Part shown: piece by piece, positions 57,101 through 64,000 of the stretch | Position numbering within the stretch: the first letter of the stretch is position 1 | How the letters are laid out: every line of letters begins with the position of its first letter | NCBI GenBank assembly: GCA_011525665.1 | Contig: WYAU01000075.1 | Span: forward strand, 1 to 64,000 | Reading direction: 5' to 3' | DNA: 64,000 bases | Origin: Candidatus Brocadia sp. | GTDB lineage: Bacteria; Planctomycetota; Brocadiia; Brocadiales; Brocadiaceae | Notes under the pieces: model-generated | The model's input: only the letters and a program-made list of their open reading frames with translations | What the model was told of the DNA's origin: nothing | Database searches by the model: none | Translations under genes and position numbers: made by a program

Positions 57101-58768
57101 TTACCCCATATACCCCAATCCCTTCAGCCTCTCACATATCTTGGCTTCTTCCTCCCGTGAAACATCGCGGGTGGCATCATCTGCTCTATTTGCCTGGATA
57201 ACCTGGTACTCAACGGCCTTTCGTTTATTGGTGAGAATATCCGTCAATACCTTGCCATCCATATACGTGGGAATTTGTTTGTTCAGAAGGTAAAGGACGG
57301 TGGGGACGATATCTGTAATTTCCGGATTGAACACGCGATGGTTTTTTTTAATGTCTTTTCCTATGGCGATGAAGATTCCGTGTTGCCTGTGACAGCCTGA
57401 GCGAAACAGCCTATACTGTGTGGCGGGCATGAGCAACTCCTGGGCAAAGCCGATCTGCATGACATAACCCTCTGCCATGTCAATGATCAGGTCAGGGGCA
57501 TTCTGCGTGCAATCTCCTTTATAAACTTCTTCCCGTTTATAGACTTTTCGGATAATACTTTGAGATGTTTCCGGATCTTTTACAGAGTAGAGTTTTTCAA
57601 TTATCTGATCCCGGAGAACTTCGTATTCCTTTCCCGGTTCAACAGTACCTTCCTGCTGACGGCCCTTGAGATTGATCCAGACGTTCTGTCCCGACAGAGA
57701 ACAGAAATACGCCTTTGTTTGTTGCCAATCGATATTTCCCAGCCCCGTATCTATCGCCGGGGTAAGCGACTTAAGTCGCAGCCAATCGGGAACGATGTGA
57801 TCAACCCATTGTCCGATACCCATTCTGTACGTAAACTTTTTCAGGGTAGTTTTCATTGTTCTTAATATTTCGGTATTAACAGCTATCGGCGGTCTTGGTT
57901 TTTGTTTTAAGATACCGATATCGCGAAAATAGTTGTTGATATAAAAATCCTTGTGCAGCCCCCCAAACCCATGATCTGAGACGATTATGAGGGTAGAATC
58001 TTCTGAGATAGTGTCCACAAATCGCTTCATAACGGTATCGAGATGTTGGTAGTAATCTTCAATGGCGTTTTTGTATTTTGGGGATTCTTTAGGATCATGA
58101 AAGGGATGGTCTGTCTCCATATGGCGCCAGAAAAAATGCTGTAAACGGTCTAATTCATCAAACACGGCCATAAAAAGATCGGGGTCATATTTATTGTAGA
58201 GATAATGGATGGCCTTTTCCTGCATATTCGTTGCCTTATAGAGCTCGTCAAGAAAGGCGCCCTCCTTTCCGCACATAATCGTTCCTACGTCGATACTGAA
58301 CTGCAATCCATGTAAAGAGTGTTTTAACTCTTCTTTAAGGCCGGACGGGTATATAAAATTCGAGTTAGTATCAGGGATGCCAAGACCCGCAACCATAAAA
58401 CCGTTAACAGCTTCCGGGGGATAGGTCATGGGCACGTTAAAGATGCCTGATCTCATGTTGTAGGAGTTGAGAATGTTCCAGATGGCGGGTGTCTTTCTAT
58501 CATTGGAGGTAACGTTTCTCATTTCGTAGGTGTCGTTACGGATGGTAAAAAAGTCGAATATATTGTGTTTGCCGGGGTTTACACCGGTAAAGGCAGACGT
58601 CCAGGCAGGGGCGCTAAGGGGGGGTATGGTGCTATTTAAATTTCCATAGCTACCGTTCTCAGTAAAATATTTAAATGTGGGCAATTTCCCTTTGCGAATC
58701 ATAGGATGAATAACATCCCATGTAGCGCCATCCAGACCAATGATGACAATTTTTTTTAATTTATCCAT
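57101..58768 (-). CDS. Alkaline phosphatase-superfamily phosphodiesterase
   Basis: A 555-residue type I phosphodiesterase/nucleotide pyrophosphatase-like protein. Metal-site motifs are visible: I-G-L-D-G-A-T-W at the N-terminus, A-P-A-W-T-S-A-F-T-G with the likely nucleophile Thr or Ser, and V-S-D-H-G-F-G-G (about 250). No signal peptide, so it is cytoplasmic. Related proteins occur widely in archaea and planctomycetes and may act on phospholipid-like or nucleotide phosphodiesters. It begins 2 nt after pyrF, implying an operon. Confidence 0.88.
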   Translation of the reverse strand: MDKLKKIVIIGLDGATWDVIHPMIRKGKLPTFKYFTENGSYGNLNSTIPPLSAPAWTSAFTGVNPGKHNIFDFFTIRNDTYEMRNVTSNDRKTPAIWNILNSYNMRSGIFNVPMTYPPEAVNGFMVAGLGIPDTNSNFIYPSGLKEELKHSLHGLQFSIDVGTIMCGKEGAFLDELYKATNMQEKAIHYLYNKYDPDLFMAVFDELDRLQHFFWRHMETDHPFHDPKESPKYKNAIEDYYQHLDTVMKRFVDTISEDSTLIIVSDHGFGGLHKDFYINNYFRDIGILKQKPRPPIAVNTEILRTMKTTLKKFTYRMGIGQWVDHIVPDWLRLKSLTPAIDTGLGNIDWQQTKAYFCSLSGQNVWINLKGRQQEGTVEPGKEYEVLRDQIIEKLYSVKDPETSQSIIRKVYKREEVYKGDCTQNAPDLIIDMAEGYVMQIGFAQELLMPATQYRLFRSGCHRQHGIFIAIGKDIKKNHRVFNPEITDIVPTVLYLLNKQIPTYMDGKVLTDILTNKRKAVEYQVIQANRADDATRDVSREEEAKICERLKGLGYMG

Positions 58769-58770
58769 AT

Positions 58771-59730
58771 TTACGAGTTAAGAATCTTTCTTATTTCATC
58801 ATTCATCTTTACTACCGCTTCCCGGGTGGCGTCTTTCCATGCATTCATACCGTATTTTTCCTTCCAGGGGGACATAGTGTATGCATAAAGGATGGAACGG
58901 GAGGCGTTAATAATGGCTCCAAGCCCATCCGGGTTAAAACAATGCGCTATATCCCTTGCCGTGGCGCCTTGGGCGCCGTAACCGGGTACAAGAAAGTAGG
59001 CCGCCGGCATAATACTTCGTACTGTCGATATCTCGTGTGAAAAGGTAGCGCCCACGACTGCACCCACCGCACTGTATCCTTGTTTGCCAATTAATCCGTT
59101 TCCCCACGCATGCGTCTTTTCTGCAATGATTTCGTAAAGTTTTTTTCCTCCACACATGAGGTCTTGGAATTCACCGGAGTCTGGATTTGACGTTTTTACA
59201 AGGACAAATATTCCTTTGTTATGTTTTTCTGCCGTTTGGAGAAAGGGGAGCATGCTGTCGGTCCCAAAAAAAGGGTTAACGGTTATGGCATCAGCGGCAA
59301 AAGGAGTTTCTATCATACGGTCTATGTGCACCTCTCCTATGTGGGCATCGGCATATGCCTCAGCCGTGCTGGGGACGTCTCCCCTTTTCACATCGCCAAT
59401 TACCAGTAATTCCTTTTGTTTAGCGTATTTAATGGTTTCTGCATATGCCCAGATACCCCACCAGCCGTAAAGTTCGTAAAATGCAATCTGCGGTTTGACG
59501 ATGCCGACAAGCGGCGTGATAAGATCGATAACTTGCATGTTAAATTCCAGGATGACACGTGCGGCATATTCAAGACCCTGTTTTTGCGAAACGGGAAGCT
59601 TGTGCTTGGTGGCATCGGGGATGAGGTTGAAGTGGGGGTCTAAACCCACGACTACACAGCTGTTTTTCTTGCGGATGACTGTAATAAGCTGGTCGGCGAA
59701 ATTTTCTCTGCTGTGGGAGACTGCAGCCAA
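58771..59730 (-). CDS. pyrF: Orotidine 5'-phosphate decarboxylase
   Basis: Last step of UMP synthesis. A 319-residue long-type enzyme (PyrF type 2). It contains V-G-L-D-P-H-F, the catalytic D-V-K-R-G-D-V segment with the Lys and Asp, and V-P-G-Y-G-A-Q-G near the phosphate-binding end. The TTG at 59730 is the start: AAGGG lies eight nt upstream. The gene is 36 nt downstream of trpG on the same strand. Confidence 0.94.
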   Translation of the reverse strand: MAAVSHSRENFADQLITVIRKKNSCVVVGLDPHFNLIPDATKHKLPVSQKQGLEYAARVILEFNMQVIDLITPLVGIVKPQIAFYELYGWWGIWAYAETIKYAKQKELLVIGDVKRGDVPSTAEAYADAHIGEVHIDRMIETPFAADAITVNPFFGTDSMLPFLQTAEKHNKGIFVLVKTSNPDSGEFQDLMCGGKKLYEIIAEKTHAWGNGLIGKQGYSAVGAVVGATFSHEISTVRSIMPAAYFLVPGYGAQGATARDIAHCFNPDGLGAIINASRSILYAYTMSPWKEKYGMNAWKDATREAVVKMNDEIRKILNS

Positions 59731-59765
59731 TTTTGTTTCCCTTGTTTTCGATGCCGCGTGAGTAT

Positions 59766-60329
59766 TTAAAGTGCCAGAAAATTTTTAAGAAGTTTTGGAC
59801 CTTCTTCGGTCAAAAATGATTCAGGGTGAAACTGTACCCCCTCTAGTGGATATTCTTTATGACGAATACCCATAATCTCATCATTATCAGCCCGTGCCGT
59901 AATCTCGAGACAATTGGGCAGGGTGTCTTCTTTGACAATAAGAGAATGATACCGGGTCGCTTCAAAAGGATTGGAAAGCCCTTTATAGATGGTTTTACTG
60001 TCATGCTTTATCATTGATGTCTTGCCGTGCATAAGTCTTCGTGCACGAACTACTTCAGCCCCGTATGTGTATGCAATACATTGATGGCCAAGACACACGC
60101 CGAGGATTGGTATCTTTCCTGAAAAGTGTTTTATAATATCATTGGAAATACCCGCTTCTTTGGGCGTGCATGGTCCTGGAGAAATAATGATATGATCGGG
60201 CCTCTTTTCCTCAACTTCCTCAAGACGGACCTTGTCATTTCGGAATACTGCCATCCTTGCGCCAAATGCGCCAATTTGTTGAACTAAATTATAGGTGAAC
60301 GAATCGTAATTATCGACAATGATTACCAT
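59766..60329 (-). CDS. trpG: Anthranilate/aminodeoxychorismate synthase glutaminase subunit
   Basis: A 187-residue class I glutamine amidotransferase. The nucleophile Cys is in G-V-C-L-G-H-Q, and the catalytic His and Glu are in V-Q-F-H-P-E-S. It supplies ammonia to TrpE or PabB; the two types cannot be separated from sequence alone, so pabA is equally possible. No trpE/pabB is in the window. It leads a short minus-strand run with pyrF and the phosphodiesterase. Confidence 0.92.
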   Translation of the reverse strand: MVIIVDNYDSFTYNLVQQIGAFGARMAVFRNDKVRLEEVEEKRPDHIIISPGPCTPKEAGISNDIIKHFSGKIPILGVCLGHQCIAYTYGAEVVRARRLMHGKTSMIKHDSKTIYKGLSNPFEATRYHSLIVKEDTLPNCLEITARADNDEIMGIRHKEYPLEGVQFHPESFLTEEGPKLLKNFLAL

Positions 60330-60451
60330 AGCATAATTTCCTTCCGAGAAATGTTAGCAAAATAAATTTTGAATATCAAAGAGATTTTGAGTAATAATTA
60401 AACATATTTCTTGCATCCACACGCCGTGGTTGCCAACACGGGAAAAACAAC

Positions 60452-60480
60452 TTGACAATACTCACTTATTTTGCTAAAAT
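60452..60480 (+). promoter_or_regulatory. Consensus sigma70-like promoter
   Basis: TTGACA (60452-60457), 17 bp, TAAAAT (60475-60480). One of the best box pairs in the window. Transcription would begin near 60487, upstream of nusA. Confidence 0.75.
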
Positions 60481-60486
60481 TTTGCT

Positions 60487-60619
60487 ACATTGTATTAACC
60501 GTTGAATGACACGGGGATAAGAGAGATGCGTTATCCTTAAAGTGCTTTGTATAGTTGTAATCAAATGGCTAAGGAAGGCGATAGGAGTTAAAAGTGGGGT
60601 ATCCCCACTTTTTTGTTTT
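60487..60619 (+). ncRNA. Candidate leader or small RNA upstream of nusA
   Basis: Bounded by the promoter above and an intrinsic terminator, about 133 nt. An internal hairpin GGATAA...TTATCC (about 60513-60534) is seen. No open frame of useful length with a ribosome-binding site exists inside it. It may attenuate the nusA-infB operon or be a stand-alone RNA; I do not recognise a known family. Confidence 0.45.
60590..60619 (+). terminator. Intrinsic terminator before nusA
   Basis: AAAAGTGGGG (60590-60599), loop TAT, CCCCACTTTT (60603-60612), then TTGTTTT. A 10-bp perfect stem with a T-rich tail, 73 nt before the nusA start. Confidence 0.82.
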
Positions 60620-60692
60620 AGGGAGTGTAATTTTTCTCAATAAGATGTTTTCCTCCGGTCTTTAAATTACCGGCTTAAATTAGAAGGTATTT

Positions 60693-61766
60693 ATGGATAA
60701 AGAAAGTTTACTGCGTTTAGTAGATAGTTTGCACAGGGATAAAGAAATTGCCAAAGATGTGGTGTTTCAGGGTATAGAGGCAGCTTTGACTACTGCAGCC
60801 CGGAAACATTTTAAATCCCAGGAATCGGTTTCTATTCAAATTGATAGAAATACGGGAGAGATTTTGGCGAGGGAGGGTGACCGTAAAATTGATCCTTCCG
60901 AATTAGGCAGGATTACGGCGCAAACCGCGAAACAAGTTATCATTCAGAAGATACGAGAGGCGGAACGGGATGTCGTTTATGAGGATTTTGTTAGCAGGAG
61001 GGGTGCCATTGTCAGCGGCACTGTTCAGAGGTTTGAAGGCTCAACGATAATCGTTAACCTTGGTAAAACAGAAGGCATCCTGCATAAATCGGAACAAATT
61101 GACGATGAACATTATAATACAAATGAACGGGTCAGAGCGATTGTTTTTGATGTGAAAAAAGTGGGAACGCGGGTAAGGATATTGCTTTCACGGACGCATC
61201 CCGATTTTGTCCGGAGGCTTTTTGAATTGGAAGTGCCGGAAATAGCAGAAAATACAATTGAGATTAAGGCGCTGGCAAGGGAGCCGGGACATAGGACCAA
61301 GATTGCCGTATCTTCCAGTGACCCAAACGTGGATTGCGTTGGTGCTTGTGTGGGCGTGCGTGGTTCCCGGATCAAGAATATTGTGGATGAATTAAACGGA
61401 GAAAAGATTGATATTATCAGGTGGAGCGATGAACCGGAAGTGTTGCTGCCTAACGCCCTGAAGCCGGCGGAAGTTTCGGGAATTATTTTGTCAGCCGAGA
61501 ATCAGGTTGCAACCATTGTGGTGCCAAATGATCAACTTTCTCTGGCAATCGGGAAGAGGGGGCAGAATGTGCGCCTTGCTTCGCGTTTAACGTCATGGGA
61601 TATAGATATTATCACGGAATCTGAATTTGAGGAGAGACAGAAGGCGGGAGCCGCCGGGCTTGCGGAGGCGGCGGAATCGAATAAAAGGCCTTCTGATAAT
61701 TCAAAGGCAGTAAACGCGGAGACGGCCGGGCATGTGAAAACGGTTGAGGAAGAAGAGAACGTGTGA
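60693..61766 (+). CDS. nusA: Transcription termination/antitermination factor NusA
   Basis: A 357-residue RNA polymerase-binding factor. It has an N-terminal domain, an S1 domain (about 130-200; G-A-I-V-S-G-T-V-Q-R-F), and two KH domains with G-V-R-G-S-R-I and G-K-R-G-Q-N-V-R-L-A-S. There is no C-terminal acidic repeat of the E. coli type, only a short low-complexity Glu/Ala tail. The usual rimP gene is missing directly upstream; a leader RNA with terminator takes its place. infB follows after 40 nt, the standard order. Confidence 0.96.
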   Translation: MDKESLLRLVDSLHRDKEIAKDVVFQGIEAALTTAARKHFKSQESVSIQIDRNTGEILAREGDRKIDPSELGRITAQTAKQVIIQKIREAERDVVYEDFVSRRGAIVSGTVQRFEGSTIIVNLGKTEGILHKSEQIDDEHYNTNERVRAIVFDVKKVGTRVRILLSRTHPDFVRRLFELEVPEIAENTIEIKALAREPGHRTKIAVSSSDPNVDCVGACVGVRGSRIKNIVDELNGEKIDIIRWSDEPEVLLPNALKPAEVSGIILSAENQVATIVVPNDQLSLAIGKRGQNVRLASRLTSWDIDIITESEFEERQKAGAAGLAEAAESNKRPSDNSKAVNAETAGHVKTVEEEENV

Positions 61767-61806
61767 AATATTTATGAATAGTATTTTCATTATCGTAGGA
61801 GTGTAA

Positions 61807-64000
61807 ATGGGGAAAATTCGGATCAGTTTACTTGCTAAAGAACTTGGGGTTAAGAGCAGCCTGTTAATTGAAAAGTGTCATGAAAAGGGGCTGACGCACA
61901 TTACGCACCATGCGAATACGCTGGTTCCCGAGCAGGCGGAAATGATAAAAAAATTGTTCCAGCCGGGCGCAAAGGCGACTCCTGTGAAGGAAGAACCTCA
62001 AGCCGAAGGAGTTTTCTCCCCCCGCGCCGTTGAACAAAAGAAGGACGATAAGGCGACATTGCAAGCCGGCGGTGGGGTAAAAGTTGTTCAGCCAAGCAAG
62101 ATTGTGAGAATTCCCAAAAGCGCTCCCCCCCAGCAACAGCGGGTTGTAAAAATGACGCCGGTAAAAACATTCTGGAAGAAAAAGCAGCCGCATGGTGTTG
62201 TACCCTTCAGAAAAAAAGAACAGAGAGGGGAGGTTTTTGAATCAAAAAAACCGGCAGTTAAAGAAAAGGAGGCGAAGGTTATCATGGAGCCTCCGATAAC
62301 GGTAAAAGACCTTTCCTCCAAGTTGGGAATTCGCGCAAATGAGATTATTGCCAAATTGCTCCTCGAGCACAATGTGCGCTCAACGATTAATCAGATATTG
62401 ACCGAAGATGTTGTCCAACTGTTAGGCATTGAATACGGGGTGGAGATTGAAATTCGAAAAAAAGAGACCACGAAAGAATATGATTTTGTGGCTGAGCAGG
62501 TGTCTACAAAGGCGGAGGATATGGTGTATCGGGCGCCAATTGTGACTTTTTTGGGGCATGTTGACCATGGGAAAACTTCGCTTCTTGATAGTATCCGTCA
62601 GACGAATGTCGCTGCGGGGGAAGTGGGTGGCATTACACAGCATATCGGCGCGTATAAAGTGGAAATGCACGGGAAGCACATAGTTTTTCTTGATACGCCG
62701 GGCCATGAGGCATTTACGGCAATGCGGGCAAGGGGGGCAAATATTACCGATATCGTGGTGCTCGTTGTGGCGGCCGACGATGGGGTAATGCCTCAGACGG
62801 AAGAGGCATTGAATCATGCCAAAGCCGCCAATGTGCCAATTGTTGTCGCTGTGAATAAAATTGATAAGCCGGGCGCCAACTCATTGCGGGTCAAACAGCA
62901 ACTTGCAAGCCTGGATTTAATTCCTGAAGAATGGGGGGGGAAGACGCAGTTTGTTGAGACTTCAGCCGTCGCGAAAAAGGGAATTGATACCCTGCTTGAA
63001 AGGCTTTTGTTGGAGTCGGAGATCCTGGAGCTTAAAGCAAATCCTAAAAATCCGGCGCGCGGTGTTGTATTAGAGGCCCACTTGAGTGAAGGGCGGGGAG
63101 TGATTGCCAATGTCTTGATACAGGATGGTACCCTGCGTCAAGGGGATATTATCCTTTGTGGTAAAACTTTTGGGAGGGCACGCCTCATCACGACCGATCG
63201 GGGAGTCGAGGTACAAGAGGCGGGCCCATCAACACCGGTATCCGTCTCTGATTTTTCCGAAGTCCCGGAGGCCGGAGATAAATTTTACGTTGTCAGGGAT
63301 ATACAAAGGGCGAGAGAGTTTGCTCAGGAAAGACAAAAGAAAGAACGCGAAACCTCCCTGATAAAATACCAGCATGTTACGCTGGATAGCCTGTATACAA
63401 AAATTGCCGAGGGAAATGTAAAGGAGATCAAGATAATATTAAAGGCTGATTATAAGGGTTCGGTTGAAGTGCTTAAGAAAGCTTTAGAAGAACTTTCAAC
63501 TCCGGAAATTAAAGTGAGGATATTGCATTGCGGTGTTGGCGGTATTACGGAGTCGGACGTGCTTCTGGCTGATGCATCGGACGCCATTGTGATCGGATTT
63601 TATGTGACAACCGAGGACAAGGCGCGTATCTTGGCGGAAGAAAAAGGGGTTGATGTCAGGCTCTACAAAATTATCTACGATGCAACAAACGAAATAAAAG
63701 CTGCAATGGAAGGTATGTTAGAGCCTGAATCTAAAGAGGTTGTATTAGGACAGGTTGAGATACGGCAAGTTTACAATATTTCAAAAATTGGCAACGTTGC
63801 AGGGTGTTATGTGAAAAACGGTAAAATCACGAGGAATTCTTCCGTCCGTTTGATTCGGGATAACATTATTATTTATGACGGAAAATTGGAGTCTTTAAAG
63901 ATAGTGAAAGACGATGTCAGAGAGGTCAGGGCGGGATTCGAATGCGGACTAAAAATTGCCAATTATGATGACATTAAAGTGGGAGATATTGTGGAGGCAT
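61807..64000 (+). CDS. infB: Translation initiation factor IF-2 (3' end outside window)
   Basis: Start ATG 61807 with AGGAG five nt upstream. About 731 codons are visible before the window ends. An N-terminal helical IF2_N module (about 1-50) and a low-complexity linker rich in K/P/Q precede a second IF2_N module (about 165-215). The GTPase domain has G-H-V-D-H-G-K-T (about 250), D-T-P-G-H and N-K-I-D, followed by the beta-barrel domains. It places initiator tRNA on the ribosome with GTP. Only the final part of the C-terminal fMet-tRNA-binding domain is missing. Confidence 0.96.
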   Translation, partial: MGKIRISLLAKELGVKSSLLIEKCHEKGLTHITHHANTLVPEQAEMIKKLFQPGAKATPVKEEPQAEGVFSPRAVEQKKDDKATLQAGGGVKVVQPSKIVRIPKSAPPQQQRVVKMTPVKTFWKKKQPHGVVPFRKKEQRGEVFESKKPAVKEKEAKVIMEPPITVKDLSSKLGIRANEIIAKLLLEHNVRSTINQILTEDVVQLLGIEYGVEIEIRKKETTKEYDFVAEQVSTKAEDMVYRAPIVTFLGHVDHGKTSLLDSIRQTNVAAGEVGGITQHIGAYKVEMHGKHIVFLDTPGHEAFTAMRARGANITDIVVLVVAADDGVMPQTEEALNHAKAANVPIVVAVNKIDKPGANSLRVKQQLASLDLIPEEWGGKTQFVETSAVAKKGIDTLLERLLLESEILELKANPKNPARGVVLEAHLSEGRGVIANVLIQDGTLRQGDIILCGKTFGRARLITTDRGVEVQEAGPSTPVSVSDFSEVPEAGDKFYVVRDIQRAREFAQERQKKERETSLIKYQHVTLDSLYTKIAEGNVKEIKIILKADYKGSVEVLKKALEELSTPEIKVRILHCGVGGITESDVLLADASDAIVIGFYVTTEDKARILAEEKGVDVRLYKIIYDATNEIKAAMEGMLEPESKEVVLGQVEIRQVYNISKIGNVAGCYVKNGKITRNSSVRLIRDNIIIYDGKLESLKIVKDDVREVRAGFECGLKIANYDDIKVGDIVEA

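Overview
The window reads as the chromosome of a planctomycete, probably an anammox-type one (order Brocadiales). That placement is inference. It rests on a 741-residue Chlamydia/PVC-style GreA, an archaeal-type PEP carboxylase, three B12-domain radical SAM proteins, a multiheme c-type cytochrome, many TPR proteins and moderate-to-low GC. No rRNA or tRNA gene was recognised. Coding density is ordinary and most genes are housekeeping or envelope genes.

Layout. 1-1.2 kb: accessory edge with a transposase-like remnant, a PaREP1-family gene with an apparently leaderless promoter, and a cluster of palindromic repeats. 1.2-16.3 kb (minus strand): purL, tyrA, a membrane protein overlapping an FMN-binding/ApbE fusion, a lipoprotein, a TlpA-like thioredoxin, clpB, dapB, a rhomboid protease, an LptF/G permease with a coiled-coil insert, and archaeal-type ppcA. 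16.5-18.7 kb: long greA (plus). 18.8-22.7 kb (minus): wrbA, an NmrA-like protein, an HtrA-like protease, then the main discovery locus. 22.9-30.5 kb: M48/Ste24 protease, TPR lipoprotein, DEAD-box helicase, polar amino acid ABC transporter. 30.7-46 kb: purM, glycosyltransferase, radical SAM protein, a toxin/antitoxin-like nucleotidyltransferase pair, triheme cytochrome, response regulator and sensor kinase, macrodomain protein, nitroreductase, several small envelope or TPR proteins, MgtE. 46.5-60.3 kb: DUF362 ferredoxin-like protein, two paralogous radical SAM proteins, a PAS/GAF/GGDEF/EAL protein, a NasA-like molybdoenzyme, an AP-superfamily phosphohydrolase, pyrF and trpG. 60.4-64 kb: candidate leader RNA, nusA and the 5' part of infB.

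Main discovery (22,713-21,518, minus strand). Two adjacent genes look broken by a UGA, but both read as selenoproteins. One is a rhodanese whose catalytic-loop cysteine is Sec66. The other is a thioredoxin-fold/TPR protein with a U34-x-x-C37 redox motif. Each UGA is followed, exactly 21 nt before the apical loop, by a hairpin of bacterial SECIS type; the rhodanese loop is GGUCU, as in E. coli fdhF. The pair lies behind a GEMM-I (cyclic-dinucleotide) riboswitch whose 3' part is also the 5' arm of an intrinsic terminator. So a selenium-dependent sulfur/thiol redox operon appears to be gated by c-di-GMP or cGAMP. A GGDEF/EAL protein with intact GGDEF and I-site is in the same window. The Sec machinery (selA, selB, selC, selD) is not in the window and must be found elsewhere in the genome.
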